From NCBI RefSeq assembly GCF_003046175.1, contig NZ_PZZM01000001.1:5039001-5103000 (forward strand): a stretch of 64,000 bases of DNA. The letters are read 5' to 3'. Under the pieces are notes generated by a model, which saw nothing but the letters and a program-made list of their open reading frames with translations, was not told the origin of the DNA and ran no database searches. The DNA comes from Bosea sp. 124 (GTDB lineage Bacteria > Pseudomonadota > Alphaproteobacteria > Rhizobiales > Beijerinckiaceae). The translations under genes and the position numbers were made by a program. Position 1 is the stretch's first letter, and every line of letters begins with the position of its first letter. Below, one piece after another: positions 1 through 10,323 of this stretch.

Positions 1-1935
1 GCCGCCGCCAAGGCCGGCAAGCGCAGCAAGGCCTGCCGCGTCCGCGATCTGCAGCGTATCGAGCGCCGCGAAATGCGGCTGCGCCTCGTAGAGCGCCTTG
101 CGCAGGCCCGATAGCGAATCGAAAGGCAGTGTCTTGCCGAGCGCCGCAGACAGCGCCCGCAGGATCGCCCAGTCCTCGCGGGCATCGCCCGGCGGGAAGG
201 TGGCGCGGTCGGTCATCTGGACGCGGCCTTCGGTGTTCACATAGGTGCCCGACTTCTCGGTATAGGCCGAGCCCGGCAGGATGACGTCGGCGCGGTGGGC
301 GCCCTTGTCGCCATGCGTGCCCTGATAGACCACGAAGGCCCCCGCCGGCACCTCGACCTCGTCGGCGCCGAGCAGGAACAGCAGGTCGAGCGCGCCCGGC
401 GCGATCATGCCGGCAACGTCGAGCCCGCCTTCACCGGGGACGAAGCCCAGATCGAGCCCACCGACGCGGGAGGCCGCTGTGTGGAGCACGCCGAAGCCGT
501 TCCAGCCCTCGGATACGGCACCCAGCGCCTGCGCGGCTCTGGCAGCCAGCGACAGTACGGCCTCGCCGTCGGCGCGGGCCAGGGCGCCCTGCCCGACCAG
601 CACCATCGGTCGGTCGCCGGCCTTCGCCGCCTTGGCAGCGAAGTCGATCAGCGTCTCGGTGCCGGCGCCGAGATAGTCGTAGTCATAGGTCAGATCGGCC
701 TTCTCGCCGATCACCTGGACCTTGAAGTCGCCACGCAGCCAGCGCTTGCGGATGCGGGCGTTCAGGATCGGCGCCTCGCGACGCGGGTTCGCTCCGATGA
801 TCAGCAGCGAGGTCGCGTTGTCGAGACCGGCGATGCCGGCGTTGAGGAGATAGGAGGCGCGACCAAATTTTGGGTGCAGCTTCGTGCCGTCCTGGCGGGC
901 GTCGAGATTGCCGCTGCCGAGCGAGGCGATCAGGCTCTTGAGCGCAAACATCTCCTCGACCGCGGCGAGATCGCCGGCGATCGCACCGATCTTCGCAGGC
1001 GCCGCCGCCTTCACCTTATCGGCGATCAGCGCGAAAGCCTCGGTCCAGCTCGCCGGACGCAACGCGCCGTTCTGGCGGATATAAGGACGGTCAAGGCGCT
1101 GGGTGCGCAGGCCGTCGACAATGTGGCGGGTCTTGTCGGAAATCCACTCCTCGTTCACCGCCTCGTTCAGGCGGGGCAGGATGCGCATGACCTCCTTGCC
1201 GCGGGAGTCGACGCGGATGGCCGAGCCGACGGCATCCATCACGTCGACGGATTCGGTCTTGGTCAGCTCCCAGGGCCGGGCCTTGTTCTGATAGGGCTTC
1301 GAGGTCAGCGCGCCGACCGGGCAGAGATCGACGACGTTGCCCTGGAGTTCCGAGGTCATCGCCTGCTCGAGATAGGTCGTGATCTCCATGTCCTCCCCGC
1401 GGCCGATCGCGCCGAGGTCGCTGGCACCGGCGACTTCCGTGGTGAAGCGGACGCAACGCGTGCACTGGATGCAGCGCGTCATCGAGGTCTTGACCAGCGG
1501 GCCGATATACTTGTCCTCGACCGCGCGCTTGTTCTCGGCATAGCGGGAATTGTCCACGCCATAGGCCATGGCCTGATCCTGCAGATCGCACTCGCCGCCC
1601 TGGTCGCAGATCGGGCAATCCAGCGGGTGGTTGATGAGGAGGAACTCCATCACCCCCTCGCGCGCCTTCTTGACCATCGGCGACTTGGTCGAGACGACCG
1701 GCGGCTCACCGTTCGGGCCCGGGCGCAGGTCGCGCACGCCAATGGCGCAGGAGGCCTGCGGCTTCGGGGGGCCGCCCTTCACCTCGACGAGGCACATGCG
1801 GCAATTGCCGGCGATCGAAAGGCGCTCATGGAAGCAGAAGCGCGGCACCTCGGCGCCCGCGGCCTCGCAGGCCTGGAGCAGGGTGTACTCGGCTGGGACG
1901 TCGACCTCGATGCCGTCGATGAGGAGTTTGGTCAT
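1..1935 (-). CDS. nuoG: NADH-quinone oxidoreductase subunit G (NuoG), 3'-truncated by window edge
   Basis: Large iron-sulfur subunit of the peripheral arm of respiratory complex I, passing electrons from the NuoEF flavin site towards NuoB. The N-terminal [2Fe-2S] ligands are visible as C34, C45, C48 and C63. The next cluster has H103, C107, C110 and C116 (motif HPLDCPIC), and the third has C155, C158, C161 and C205. A molybdopterin-oxidoreductase-like domain follows and runs off the left edge after about 645 residues; the family is usually near 690, so only the tail is missing. The ATG lies 4 bases after the nuoF stop, so it is translated in the nuo operon. The start MTKLLIDG matches the family start. 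Confidence 0.97.
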   Translation of the reverse strand, partial: MTKLLIDGIEVDVPAEYTLLQACEAAGAEVPRFCFHERLSIAGNCRMCLVEVKGGPPKPQASCAIGVRDLRPGPNGEPPVVSTKSPMVKKAREGVMEFLLINHPLDCPICDQGGECDLQDQAMAYGVDNSRYAENKRAVEDKYIGPLVKTSMTRCIQCTRCVRFTTEVAGASDLGAIGRGEDMEITTYLEQAMTSELQGNVVDLCPVGALTSKPYQNKARPWELTKTESVDVMDAVGSAIRVDSRGKEVMRILPRLNEAVNEEWISDKTRHIVDGLRTQRLDRPYIRQNGALRPASWTEAFALIADKVKAAAPAKIGAIAGDLAAVEEMFALKSLIASLGSGNLDARQDGTKLHPKFGRASYLLNAGIAGLDNATSLLIIGANPRREAPILNARIRKRWLRGDFKVQVIGEKADLTYDYDYLGAGTETLIDFAAKAAKAGDRPMVLVGQGALARADGEAVLSLAARAAQALGAVSEGWNGFGVLHTAASRVGGLDLGFVPGEGGLDVAGMIAPGALDLLFLLGADEVEVPAGAFVVYQGTHGDKGAHRADVILPGSAYTEKSGTYVNTEGRVQMTDRATFPPGDAREDWAILRALSAALGKTLPFDSLSGLRKALYEAQPHFAALDTLQIADAAGLAALAGLGGG

Positions 1936-1939
1936 GATC

Positions 1940-3244
1940 TCACTCCGCCGCCATCAGACGCACCGGCTCGGAGTGCGGGTTGGCGGCATAATCGTCGATG
2001 CGCTTCTCGATCTCGTGACGGAAATGCGCGATCAGGCCCTGGATCGGCCAGGCCGCGGCATCGCCGAGCGCGCAGATCGTGTGCCCCTCGATCTGCTTGG
2101 TGACGTCGAGCAGCATGTCGATCTCGCGCTTCTGCGCCCTGCCCTCGGCCATGCGGGTCATGACGCGCCACATCCAGCCGGTGCCCTCGCGGCAGGGCGT
2201 GCACTGGCCGCAGCTCTCATGCTTGTAGAAATAGCTGAGGCGGGCGATGGCGCGGACGATGTCGGTGGACTTGTCCATGACGATCACGGCCGCCGTGCCC
2301 AGCCCCGAGCGCAGCTTCGAGAGCGAGTCGAAATCCATCGGCGTGTCGATGATCTGCTCGGCCGGCACCATCCTGACCGAGGAGCCGCCTGGGATGACCG
2401 CCATCAGATTGTCCCAGCCGCCGCGCACGCCGCCGCAATGGCGTTCGATCAGCTCGCGGAAGGGGATGCCCATCACCTCCTCGACATTGCAGGGCTTGTT
2501 CACATGCCCGGAGATGCAGAAGAGCTTGGTGCCGACATTGTTCGGGTTGCCGAGCGAGGAGAACCAGGCCGCGCCGCGGCGCAGGATGGTCGGCGCGACC
2601 GCGATCGACTCAACGTTGTTTACCGTGGTCGGGCAGCCATAGAGGCCGACATTCGCGGGGAATGGCGGCTTCATGCGGGGCATGCCCTTCTTGCCCTCGA
2701 GGCTCTCGAGCAGGGCCGTCTCCTCGCCGCAGATATAGGCCCCTGCGCCGTGATGGACGTAGAGATCGAAGGGGTAGCCGTGGATGTTGTCCTTGCCGAT
2801 CAGGCGGGCCGCATAGGCCTCGTCGACGGCACGCTGCAGCGCCTCGCGCTCGCGGATGTACTCGCCGCGGATGTAGATGTAGGCGGCATGGGCGCCCATC
2901 GCGAAGGAGGCGATCAGGCAGCCCTCGACCAGCGTATGCGGGTCGTTGCGCATGATCTCGCGGTCCTTGCAGGTGCCGGGCTCCGATTCGTCGGCATTGA
3001 CGACGAGGTAATGCGGGCGCCCGTCGTTCTGCTTGGGCATGAACGACCACTTCAGCCCGGTCGGGAAGCCGGCGCCGCCGCGCCCGCGCAGACCGGACTT
3101 CTTCATCTCGTCGATGATCCAGTCCCTGCCCTGCTCGAGCAGGAACTTGGTGCCGTCCCAGGCGCCGCGCGCCATGGCGCCCTTCAGCGACAGGTCGTGC
3201 AGGCCGTAGAGGTTGGTGAAAATCCGGTCGCGATCAGCAAGCAT
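1940..3244 (-). CDS. nuoF: NADH-quinone oxidoreductase subunit F (NuoF), NADH- and FMN-binding
   Basis: Subunit that binds NADH and FMN and takes the hydride at the tip of the complex I peripheral arm. At 434 residues it has the usual length. The glycine-rich NADH/FMN region is at about residues 54-66 ([13 protein letters not shown]) and a second at 167-179 ([13 protein letters not shown]). The N3 [4Fe-4S] ligands are C345, C348, C351 and C391 (ESCGQCTPC). It sits between nuoE and nuoG on the same strand with gaps of 10 and 4 bases, consistent with one operon. Confidence 0.98.
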   Translation of the reverse strand: MLADRDRIFTNLYGLHDLSLKGAMARGAWDGTKFLLEQGRDWIIDEMKKSGLRGRGGAGFPTGLKWSFMPKQNDGRPHYLVVNADESEPGTCKDREIMRNDPHTLVEGCLIASFAMGAHAAYIYIRGEYIREREALQRAVDEAYAARLIGKDNIHGYPFDLYVHHGAGAYICGEETALLESLEGKKGMPRMKPPFPANVGLYGCPTTVNNVESIAVAPTILRRGAAWFSSLGNPNNVGTKLFCISGHVNKPCNVEEVMGIPFRELIERHCGGVRGGWDNLMAVIPGGSSVRMVPAEQIIDTPMDFDSLSKLRSGLGTAAVIVMDKSTDIVRAIARLSYFYKHESCGQCTPCREGTGWMWRVMTRMAEGRAQKREIDMLLDVTKQIEGHTICALGDAAAWPIQGLIAHFRHEIEKRIDDYAANPHSEPVRLMAAE

Positions 3245-3254
3245 CGTCTTCGCC

Positions 3255-4448
3255 TCACTTCACCGGCTTGTCGCCGAGGGCCGATTCCGGCCGCCAGCCT
3301 GTCGCGAGCTTCGTCGCCTGCGAAATCCAGTCATCGCGCGTGGCGCGGCCCTTGAAGCCGGTCAGGCGAGCATCGACCCAAGCCAGTTCCTCGGCCTTCC
3401 AGCCTGCTATCTGTTCGAAATGCCAGACGCCCATCTCGTTCAGCATCTTCGCGAGCTTGGGGCCGACGCCCCAGATCAGGGAGAGATCGTCGGGCTTGCC
3501 GTTACGCGCAGCCGCGAGAAGCTCCGGCTTCGTCTCCGCCACAGCCGGCGGAGCAGATGCGGCCGGCTTGGCCGACTCGGCGACGGCCGCCCCGGTGATC
3601 TTGCCGTTGGCTGCAGGCGTGTCATGGGCCGCGCCCGAGGGCTGGGCCGGCGCCGAGGGCTTAGGGCGCCCGGCCGCGGCGGTCTCGGTCGCTGGCTTGG
3701 CCTCGACGGCGGCAGGCGTCGCCTCGGCAGCCTTCGCCGCAGCTTCGGCGGCGGCCTTGGCGGCGGCAGCCTCGGCTGCGGCCTTGCGCTGTTCGGTGAC
3801 GCGCTTCTGCCAATCGCCGGCGCCGACCATCGTGCCGTCGTAGAGGGCCGCGTCCTTCAGCGTCTCGCCACCGCCCAGCGGCTCCGAGCCCGAGCGGCCG
3901 TTCTGCGGGCCGGGCTTCGTCGGCCGGCCATGGCGCAGATCGTCGAGCAAAGCCCGGAAATTCTCGGGCGTCAGGTCCTCGTAATAGTCGAAATTGACCT
4001 GGACCATCGGCGCGTTGCAGCAGGCGCCGAGGCACTCGACCTCGAGCCAGGAGAGCTTGCCGTCGGCGCTGACCGTCGATTGCGGTCCGATGACGTCCTC
4101 GCAGACCTTCCGGATCGCCTCGGCGCCGCGCAGGGCGCAGGGCGTCGTGCCGCAGAGCTGGATGAAATGCTCCCCGACCGGCTGCAGGTTGAACATCGTA
4201 TAGAAGGTCGCGATCTCCATGACGCGCATCGGCGCCATCCCGAGCTTGCGCGCGACCTCCTCGATCGCAGCGCGCGGCACCCAGCCATCGTGCTGCTCCT
4301 GCGCCTTCCACAGCAGCGGGATCACGGCCGAGGCCTGGCGGCCTTCAGGATATTTGGCGATCTGCTGGGCGACCCAGTTCTCGTTCGCCGCATCGAAGGC
4401 GAAGGAAGCGGGCTGGACGTGATCGGGTGCGAGGCGACGGACTGACAT
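3255..4448 (-). CDS. nuoE: NADH-quinone oxidoreductase subunit E (NuoE) with long C-terminal helix-hairpin-helix extension
   Basis: Thioredoxin-fold [2Fe-2S] subunit of complex I, partner of NuoF. The core is residues 1 to about 175, with N1a ligands C99, C104, C139 and C143. Classical NuoE is about 160-250 residues; this one is 397. After the core come an Ala/Lys/Pro-rich low-complexity linker (about 215-310) and a terminal module (about 318-380) containing [16 protein letters not shown], which resembles a helix-hairpin-helix or flap-endonuclease-like fold. C-terminal extensions of this kind are known in Hyphomicrobiales NuoE; their role is unknown to me. The start codon shares one base with the nuoD stop (TGATG on the coding strand), indicating translational coupling. 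Confidence 0.96.
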   Translation of the reverse strand: MSVRRLAPDHVQPASFAFDAANENWVAQQIAKYPEGRQASAVIPLLWKAQEQHDGWVPRAAIEEVARKLGMAPMRVMEIATFYTMFNLQPVGEHFIQLCGTTPCALRGAEAIRKVCEDVIGPQSTVSADGKLSWLEVECLGACCNAPMVQVNFDYYEDLTPENFRALLDDLRHGRPTKPGPQNGRSGSEPLGGGETLKDAALYDGTMVGAGDWQKRVTEQRKAAAEAAAAKAAAEAAAKAAEATPAAVEAKPATETAAAGRPKPSAPAQPSGAAHDTPAANGKITGAAVAESAKPAASAPPAVAETKPELLAAARNGKPDDLSLIWGVGPKLAKMLNEMGVWHFEQIAGWKAEELAWVDARLTGFKGRATRDDWISQATKLATGWRPESALGDKPVK

Positions 4449-5638
4449 CAGCGGTCTACTTCACCAAAGACGATATCGAGGGAGCCCAGGATGGCGGAGA
4501 CGTCCGCCAGCATGTGCTTGCGGCACATGAAATCCATGGCCTGGAGATGGGCGAAACCGGGAGCCTTGACCTTGCAGCGATAGGGCTTGTTGGTGCCGTC
4601 CGCGACGAGATAGACGCCGAACTCGCCCTTGGGGGCTTCGACCGCGGCATAGACCTCGCCAGCCGGCACCTTGAAGCCCTCGGTGTAGAGCTTGAAATGG
4701 TGGATCAGCCCTTCCATCGAGCGCTTCATCTCGCCGCGCTTGGGGGGCACCATCTTGCCGTCGAGCGAGGAGACCGGCCCGCCGCCATCGGCGGAGAGCA
4801 GCTTCGCGCAGCACTGCTTCATGATACGCACGGACTGGCGCATCTCCTCCATGCGGATGTGATAGCGGTCGTAGCAGTCGCCGTTCTTGCCGATGGGGAT
4901 GTCGAATTCCATCTCCTCATAGCACTCGTAGGGCTGCGACTTGCGCAGGTCCCAGGCGGCGCCGGAGCCGCGCACCATCACGCCCGAGAAGCCCCATTTC
5001 CAGCAGGTCTCGAGATCGACCACGCCGATATCGACATTGCGCTGCTTGAAGATGCGGTTGTCGGTAAGCAGCGTCTCCAAATCGTCGCAGACCTGCAGGA
5101 ACGGATCGCACCAGTCGGCGATGTCGTGGATCAACGAGGGCGGCAGGTCCTGGTGGACGCCGCCAGGCCTGAAATAGGCCGCGTGCATGCGCGATCCCGA
5201 AGCGCGCTCATAGAAGATCATCAGCTTCTCGCGTTCCTCGAAGCCCCAGAGCGGAGGCGTCAGGGCGCCGACATCCATCGCCTGCGTGGTGACGTTGAGG
5301 ATGTGCGAGAGGATGCGGCCGATCTCGGAAAAGAGCACGCGGATGAGCTGGCCGCGGCGCGGCACCGTGACGCCCATCAGCTTCTCGACCGCCATGCAGT
5401 AAGCATGCTCCTGGTTCATCGGCGCGACATAGTCGAGCCGGTCGAAATAGGGCAGCGCCTGCAGGTAGGTCTTGGCCTCGATCAGCTTCTCGGTGCCGCG
5501 ATGGAGCAAGCCGATATGCGGATCGACGCGCTCGACGATCTCGCCGTCGAGTTCCAGCACGAGGCGCAGGACGCCATGGGCCGCAGGGTGCTGCGGGCCG
5601 AAATTGATCGAGAAATTCCGGATGTTATGCTCTGACAT
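4448..5638 (-). CDS. nuoD: NADH-quinone oxidoreductase subunit D (NuoD)
   Basis: The 49-kDa-type subunit, related to the large subunit of [NiFe] hydrogenases, forms part of the quinone-binding pocket of complex I with NuoB. It is 396 residues, the expected length. Family landmarks include [14 protein letters not shown] near the N-terminus, HRGTEKLIE at about 46-54 and the C-terminal [11 protein letters not shown]. It is separate from nuoC, as is normal in alphaproteobacteria, unlike the nuoCD fusion of enterobacteria. Twelve bases separate it from nuoC. Confidence 0.98.
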   Translation of the reverse strand: MSEHNIRNFSINFGPQHPAAHGVLRLVLELDGEIVERVDPHIGLLHRGTEKLIEAKTYLQALPYFDRLDYVAPMNQEHAYCMAVEKLMGVTVPRRGQLIRVLFSEIGRILSHILNVTTQAMDVGALTPPLWGFEEREKLMIFYERASGSRMHAAYFRPGGVHQDLPPSLIHDIADWCDPFLQVCDDLETLLTDNRIFKQRNVDIGVVDLETCWKWGFSGVMVRGSGAAWDLRKSQPYECYEEMEFDIPIGKNGDCYDRYHIRMEEMRQSVRIMKQCCAKLLSADGGGPVSSLDGKMVPPKRGEMKRSMEGLIHHFKLYTEGFKVPAGEVYAAVEAPKGEFGVYLVADGTNKPYRCKVKAPGFAHLQAMDFMCRKHMLADVSAILGSLDIVFGEVDR

Positions 5639-5650
5639 GTCCGGCTCCGA

Positions 5651-6256
5651 TCACGCCGTCTTCGCTTTTTCATCGCCCGGCAGCACATAATCCGTGCCCT
5701 CCCATGGCGAGAGAAAATCGAAGTTGCGGAATTCCTGGTTGAGCTTCACCGGCTCGTAGACAACGCGCTTCTGCTCGTCGTCGTAGCGGACCTCGACAAA
5801 GCCGGTCAGCGGGAAGTCCTTGCGCAGCGGATGGCCCTCGAAACCGTAGTCGGTGAGGATGCGGCGCAGATCGGGATGGCCCGAGAACAGGATGCCGTAG
5901 AAATCATAGGCCTCGCGCTCGAACCAGTTCGCCGCCGGAAAGACCTCGATGACGGAGGGAACGGGCGTCGCCTCGTCGGTCTGGACCTTCACCCGGACGC
6001 GGCGGTTCGAATAGGGCGCAAGCAGATGGTAGACGACGTCGAAGCGCTTCTCGCGGCCGGGATAGTCGGCACCGGCGATGTCGGTGAAGTTCACGAAGCG
6101 GAAGCGCGGATCGGTGTAAAGCGTCCGCATTACATTCACGATCGACGCAGCTTCGGCGTGAACCGTCAGTTCGCCGAAGGCGACGACAGCCTCCGTCACA
6201 GCGCCCGGCAGCGCCGCCTTGACCTCTTCGCCGAGTGCTACGAGCGCTTCGCTCAT
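5651..6256 (-). CDS. nuoC: NADH-quinone oxidoreductase subunit C (NuoC)
   Basis: The 30-kDa-type hydrophilic subunit of complex I, docking against NuoD. It is 201 residues, with the family signature [26 protein letters not shown] in the middle (about 108-133, identified by its [11 protein letters not shown] core) followed by [15 protein letters not shown]. It lies between nuoB and nuoD, but is separated from nuoB by 147 bases that hold a dispersed inverted-repeat element; elsewhere in this operon the gaps are short. Confidence 0.97.
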   Translation of the reverse strand: MSEALVALGEEVKAALPGAVTEAVVAFGELTVHAEAASIVNVMRTLYTDPRFRFVNFTDIAGADYPGREKRFDVVYHLLAPYSNRRVRVKVQTDEATPVPSVIEVFPAANWFEREAYDFYGILFSGHPDLRRILTDYGFEGHPLRKDFPLTGFVEVRYDDEQKRVVYEPVKLNQEFRNFDFLSPWEGTDYVLPGDEKAKTA

Positions 6257-6281
6257 CGTCTTACCTTCGTTGCCGGCTCGG

Positions 6282-6390
6282 CGTCATGGCCGGGCTTGAC
6301 CCGACCATCTCTTCCGGAACCAGACTTCGTCCCTGCGTTCAACAGACGCCTCTCCGTCAGGAGATGGCCAGGTCAAGCCCGACCATGACG
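6282..6390. repeat. Dispersed intergenic inverted repeat (double-hairpin element) between nuoB and nuoC
   Basis: Two 29-base arms, 6282-6310 and 6362-6390, are near reverse complements (cgtcatggccgggcttgacc and its partner ending cccgaccatgacg) with only about three mismatches. Each arm can also fold by itself (ATGGCCGGG...CCCGACCAT). A second copy of the design lies at 23778-23870. Such elements are common between genes in Hyphomicrobiales genomes. Inside the nuo operon the transcript would carry two strong hairpins between nuoB and nuoC. Confidence 0.75.
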
Positions 6391-6403
6391 CCTTGCGTTC
6401 CGT

Positions 6404-6988
6404 CTAGCGCTCGATCGTCCCGGTGCGCCGGATCTTCTTCTGCAGCAGCAGCACGCCATACAGCAGCGCCTCCGCCGTGGGCGGGCAGCCCGGCACGTAG
6501 ATATCGATCGGAACGATGCGGTCGCAACCGCGCACGACCGAGTAGCTGTAATGATAATAGCCACCGCCATTGGCGCAGGAGCCCATCGAGATGACGTAGC
6601 GCGGCTCAGGCATCTGGTCGTAGACCTTGCGCAAAGCCGGAGCCATCTTGTTGGTCAGCGTGCCGGCCACGATCATCACGTCGGATTGCCGCGGACTGGC
6701 GCGCGGAGCAAAGCCGAAGCGCTCGACATCGTAGCGCGGCATCGAGAGCTGCATCATCTCGACGGCGCAGCAGGCGAGACCGAAGGTCATCCACATCAGC
6801 GAGCCGGTGCGCGACCAGTTGATCAGGTCGTCGGTCGCCGTGACGATGAAGCCTTTGTCGGCGAGTTCGCTGTTGATCTCGGTGAAGAATGGATCGCGGT
6901 GGCCGACGGGCCTTCCGTCTGGCCCGAGCAGACCTTTCGGCGCGGGCGCAACGAGCGGATCACCGCGGTCGATCGCTGTTGTTGCCAT
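6404..6988 (-). CDS. nuoB: NADH-quinone oxidoreductase subunit B (NuoB)
   Basis: PSST-type subunit carrying cluster N2, the last iron-sulfur cluster before quinone. It is 194 residues. The four N2 ligands are C73 and C74 ([10 protein letters not shown]), C138 (MGSCANGGG) and C168 ([11 protein letters not shown]). The first 30 residues are a non-conserved extension. It lies downstream of nuoA with a 65-base gap. Confidence 0.98.
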   Translation of the reverse strand: MATTAIDRGDPLVAPAPKGLLGPDGRPVGHRDPFFTEINSELADKGFIVTATDDLINWSRTGSLMWMTFGLACCAVEMMQLSMPRYDVERFGFAPRASPRQSDVMIVAGTLTNKMAPALRKVYDQMPEPRYVISMGSCANGGGYYHYSYSVVRGCDRIVPIDIYVPGCPPTAEALLYGVLLLQKKIRRTGTIER

Positions 6989-7053
6989 TCTCGTATCCTC
7001 GTGAACCCATAACCGTCAGATATATCGCGAGCTTTTCGCCTGCGAGATGACAG

Positions 7054-7434
7054 TTAGTCCCACTCCAGCGCGCCCTTGCGCCACTCATAGACGAAGCCGA
7101 CCGTGAGCACGGCCAGGAAGATCATCATCGAGACGAAGCCATACCAGCCGAGCCCACCGAAGGCGACGGCCCAAGGGAACAGGAAGGCGACCTCAAGATC
7201 GAAGATGATGAACAGGATCGCGACCAGATAGAAGCGAACATCGAACTTCATGCGCGCGTCGTCGAAGGCATTGAAGCCGCACTCATAGGCCGAGAGCTTT
7301 TCAGGGTCCGGCTTCGAGTAGGCGATCACGAAAGGCGCGATCAGCAAGGCGAGCCCGATCACGCCGGCCACGGCGAGGAACAGCGCTAGCGGCAGATAGT
7401 CGTTCAGCAGGGACGGCACTTGAAGAGCTTGCAT
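7054..7434 (-). CDS. nuoA: NADH-quinone oxidoreductase subunit A (NuoA)
   Basis: Small membrane subunit of complex I, 126 residues with three predicted transmembrane helices (about 10-35, 66-90 and 96-118). It contains the conserved loop segment [20 protein letters not shown], which contributes to the quinone site region. It is the first gene of the nuo operon here, with a plausible promoter about 46 bases upstream. Confidence 0.97.
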   Translation of the reverse strand: MQALQVPSLLNDYLPLALFLAVAGVIGLALLIAPFVIAYSKPDPEKLSAYECGFNAFDDARMKFDVRFYLVAILFIIFDLEVAFLFPWAVAFGGLGWYGFVSMMIFLAVLTVGFVYEWRKGALEWD

Positions 7435-7479
7435 GGACGATCCCGCTTCAAACGGACGACGGCGGCACGCCGTTTCTGT

Positions 7480-7508
7480 CGATTAGACCTTGCATTAGAA
7501 TGAAGCAA
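7480..7508 (-). promoter_or_regulatory. Candidate housekeeping sigma-70-type promoter for the nuo operon
   Basis: Read on the minus strand, TTGCTT is followed by a 17-base spacer and TAATCG, about 46 bases before the nuoA ATG. The spacing is ideal and the boxes are moderate matches. No mapped transcription start is available, so this is a motif-level proposal. The rest of 7435-7694 holds no gene I can support and must also contain the divergent promoter for the gene at 7695. Confidence 0.35.
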
Positions 7509-7694
7509 GACTCTGCCGCGCCGCACAATCGCGCAACCGGGTTGAATCGGACGCAAGCCGCGGCCTCGTTGTCGACCGCACCGGATTTTTGCCGCATATG
7601 ACGGGTCCTGCTGGCCGATGCTGGCGCGACGCGACACACTCGCGGCGAATCGATTTTCCCACGCGCAGCTCGCGCTTTCGAGAAAGGGGCGCTC

Positions 7695-8012
7695 ATGACC
7701 CTGCTTGCCAGGCTCTTCCTCGCGGCAGCACTGCCGATCGCGCCGATCGTCGTCACCGGGGCGCATGCGGAGGGTGTCGATCTGACGCGGGCCAGCTGCG
7801 CCGATTTCGCCGCGATGAGCGAGAACGACCAGACGCAGCTTTCGCTCTGGCTCGCAGGCTATTTCGCCGGAAGCGCCATGCGCCCCCTGCTTGATCTCGA
7901 GAAGATCACGGCTGCGCCCGCGGGGCTCGCCGCCCTTTGCAGCAAATCCCCGCAGCTTCCCCTGGTTGGCGCCGAGACTCGAGCCGTCTTCATGCCTGCG
8001 CCTGCACCCTGA
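7695..8012 (+). CDS. HdeA/HdeB-like small periplasmic protein
   Basis: A 105-residue secreted protein. The first ~25 residues form a signal peptide ending at GAHA. The mature part has two cysteines (ASCADF and AALCSKS) about 50 residues apart, and the DLTRASCADF and WLAGYFAG segments resemble the HdeA family, whose members are acid-stress chaperones in enterobacteria. In alphaproteobacteria the role is usually untested. It is divergent from nuoA and 5 bases ahead of the next gene, so the two may be co-transcribed. Confidence 0.7.
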   Translation: MTLLARLFLAAALPIAPIVVTGAHAEGVDLTRASCADFAAMSENDQTQLSLWLAGYFAGSAMRPLLDLEKITAAPAGLAALCSKSPQLPLVGAETRAVFMPAPAP

Positions 8013-8017
8013 GCGAG

Positions 8018-8638
8018 ATGCGGCTTTCCATTCCCGCCGGGCTGGCGCTGGCCTGCGTGCTGCATGTCGCGGGCGCGGTGGCGCAGGACGGGCAGATGAC
8101 GCGGGCGCCGCTGCCGCCGCAGCGGCCCTTCGACCTCGACATGCCGAGCAGCCTGACGCTGCCCCCGATCGTCGTGCCGCCGCCCCTGGAGCAGGCTGCC
8201 GAGTCGGCGCCCGCCAGTCCGACCTCCCCCGCCAGTTCGGAGCCGGACGAGGATGAGGGCCCCGAATGGCCGCAGTTGACGCCCGGCCAGAAAGCCGGCG
8301 CCGAACCTGCATTCGACCCGAACGAAAAGCCTGACAAGCCGGGCGTCTCCACCGATCCCGGCACGTCGATCGCCTGCCTGCCACAGCGGCTGAAGCTCAT
8401 CCTCGCCAGCATCGCCGACAAATACGGTGCGGTGAAGGTGACCTCGACCTGGCGGCCGCCGTGGCGAGCGCGCCGAGGCTCCTATCACAAGCGCTGCGAG
8501 GCGATGGATTTCCGCGTGCCGGGCGTGCGGCCTCGTACCGTGCTGGAATGGGTGCGCGTGCAGCCCGAGGTCGGCGGCCACAAGGTCTACTGGAACGGCA
8601 TCCTGCACATCGACACCGGGCCGCGCCGCCCCTGGTGA
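8018..8638 (+). CDS. YcbK/DUF882-like (peptidase M15 superfamily) secreted protein
   Basis: A 206-residue exported protein with a signal peptide of about 23 residues (to GAVAQ), a Pro-rich, acidic linker and a C-terminal domain at about 120-206. The domain has the DUF882/YcbK metal-site pattern: SYHKRCEAMDFRVPG supplies a His and an Asp, and HIDTGPRRPW ends the protein. Family members are thought to act on cell-wall peptides. The ATG at 8018 was preferred over an upstream in-frame start because it directly begins the signal peptide. Confidence 0.75.
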   Translation: MRLSIPAGLALACVLHVAGAVAQDGQMTRAPLPPQRPFDLDMPSSLTLPPIVVPPPLEQAAESAPASPTSPASSEPDEDEGPEWPQLTPGQKAGAEPAFDPNEKPDKPGVSTDPGTSIACLPQRLKLILASIADKYGAVKVTSTWRPPWRARRGSYHKRCEAMDFRVPGVRPRTVLEWVRVQPEVGGHKVYWNGILHIDTGPRRPW

Positions 8639-8645
8639 GCCGGCC

Positions 8646-9416
8646 TCACTCGGGCGCGGACTCCATACCCTTCTCGGCAAGGATACGCCTGGCGACATCG
8701 CTGGAAAGGAAGGCCAGGAACGCCTTCGCGGCATCGGACCTGGCGCCTGCGGCGGCGAGGCCGCCGGTGTAGACCGTGTAGCTCTGGATTTCCGCCGGCA
8801 GCGGCCCGACCAGCACGGCGCCCGGCACGGCCAGGATTTCGCTGATCTGGTGGACGGCGAGATCGGCCTCCCCGCTGACGAGGCGCTGGGCAACGAGCCC
8901 GCCCGGGACGAGCACCGCCTTCGCCCTGACGACGTCTGCGATGCCCATCGTTTCCAGAAGCCTGGAGAAATAGATGCCGCTGGAGCCGCCGGCGGCGGGA
9001 TCGATATAGGCCACCTTGCCCGCCGCCAGCAGCGCGGCCTTGAAGGCTGCGACCGTCGCAATATCGGGCCGGGGAGCCCCGTCCTTGACCGCGACGCCGA
9101 CCGAGGTGCGCGCCAGGTTGATCGGCGTGCCCGCGGCGATCTTGCCGGTACCGACGAGCTCCTTCACGGCAGCGGGCGTCAGCACGGCGACGTCGAAGGC
9201 CTCCCCGCCGCCGATTCGGCGCAGCAACCCGCCCGCCGTGTCGTTGTCGATGACAAGCTTGTGGCCGCTGTCCTTCTCGAACGCCCCCGCAACGGCCAGC
9301 ACGATCGGTTTGAAGGCGCCTGCGGTGAGCACCTTGATCTCGTCGGCCAGGACCGGCCCGGAGGGCAACGAGAACAGACTGGCGATCGCCAGCAGAGCGG
9401 CTGACCTGCGATGCAT
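8646..9416 (-). CDS. ModA-like ABC transporter substrate-binding protein (solo)
   Basis: A 256-residue periplasmic binding protein of the molybdate type (SBP_bac_11). It has a signal peptide to about residue 25 (GPVLADE), then VLTAGAFKPIV, and later YIDPAAGGSSGIYFSRLLE. No permease or ATPase is adjacent, so it is either an orphan component or binds another small oxyanion or ligand. It converges tail-to-tail on the YcbK-like gene with 7 bases between the stops. Confidence 0.75.
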   Translation of the reverse strand: MHRRSAALLAIASLFSLPSGPVLADEIKVLTAGAFKPIVLAVAGAFEKDSGHKLVIDNDTAGGLLRRIGGGEAFDVAVLTPAAVKELVGTGKIAAGTPINLARTSVGVAVKDGAPRPDIATVAAFKAALLAAGKVAYIDPAAGGSSGIYFSRLLETMGIADVVRAKAVLVPGGLVAQRLVSGEADLAVHQISEILAVPGAVLVGPLPAEIQSYTVYTGGLAAAGARSDAAKAFLAFLSSDVARRILAEKGMESAPE

Positions 9417-9550
9417 GGCTATCTCCGGGCGGCAAGCGATCCGGAAGGATCGGGCCGGAGAACCTTAAAGAGAGCTGCCGCATCGGCAAGGGATCGACGC
9501 TCCAATCGGAGCGGATCACGTTTCACACCGTTGTGATGAAGGGAGAAACG

Positions 9551-9627
9551 TGGCGCGGGCGACGGGGCTCGAACCCGCGACCTCCGGCGTGACAGGCCGG
9601 CACTCTAACCAACTGAGCTACGCCCGC
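9551..9627 (-). tRNA. tRNA-Asp (anticodon GTC)
   Basis: Complete 77-base cloverleaf including an encoded CCA. The acceptor stem GCGGGCG pairs with CGCCCGC, and the anticodon stem CCGGC/GCCGG holds the loop CTGTCAC with anticodon GTC. The T-loop GGTTCGAGCCC is present. Confidence 0.97.
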
Positions 9628-9768
9628 GCAGGGCGGCTGGGGCGCGGTGGCCGTCAGCGAGGTGTGGATTATGGCGACCGGCCGGAAGTGTCAAGCACGA
9701 GAGTCCCGCAAAGCGGAACGGTGGAAAACTATCTGCCCGCATCGGCGGGCTGCGTCCCGCGATGCGGG

Positions 9769-10199
9769 CTATTCCTCCGATGTCAGACAAGGGTCGAGCA
9801 GCACGTGGCGGCGGTCCTGATGATCATAGCCGTCGCGGGGCACCACTCTGTCGCCGCGTTTGAGGTCGTTTGCGCTGCAGGTGACACAGAGCACGCGCTC
9901 CTCCGGATCGGAGCAGACCGCGACATACCAGAGCGCGCCATCCGCCTGAATCAGGGTGGCGTCGCCGGCGATGGCCGTGTCGACCCGCGAATCGCGCCGG
10001 ACCAATCCGGAAGCTGGGCCGCAGGATCCTCGCAGCTTGCCGGCCGGGCCGGTTGCTCGGCGCGGGAAAGGCCGGGCGGCCGGTGAAGAAGGAATTGGGC
10101 AGAAGCGCTTGGGCTGACGCGCCGGTCGTGGCCAGGACGGCCGCGAGCGCTGCGGCAGCAAAGGCCCGGGCGTGCTGAGGAAGCGCGGAGGCTCAGCAT
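9769..10199 (-). pseudogene. Small secreted protein gene, possibly frameshifted
   Basis: A minus-strand reading frame ending at 9769 encodes a plausible C-terminal domain (about 70 residues: DTAIAGDATLIQADGALWYV, then CSDPEERVLCVTC and LDPCLTSEE). Its 5' part in that frame is poor, Arg/Pro-rich and unlike protein. A convincing signal-peptide-like stretch (AFAAAALAAVLATTGASAQ) sits in a different frame at about 10100-10170, without a normal start codon of its own after an upstream stop. The simplest reading is a small exported protein disrupted by a frameshift. An alternative is a shorter intact gene starting near 9985. Confidence 0.4.
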
Positions 10200-10323
10200 C
10201 TCATGCGCGGCATGCCTGCCCGGTAACGTGGCGAAAATACCGGCCGTAGTTCACACCCGTCCTGCCAGCTGTGGCGACGCGTCGCCACAGAGAGACACGC
10301 AGCAAGGATAAGGGCCTGGGGCA

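Noticed and set aside
295..2103. 602-codon plus-strand ORF antisense to nuoG/nuoF
   Set aside because: High-GC shadow frame with biased, Arg/Ala/Asp-rich composition; the minus strand encodes recognisable NuoG and NuoF.
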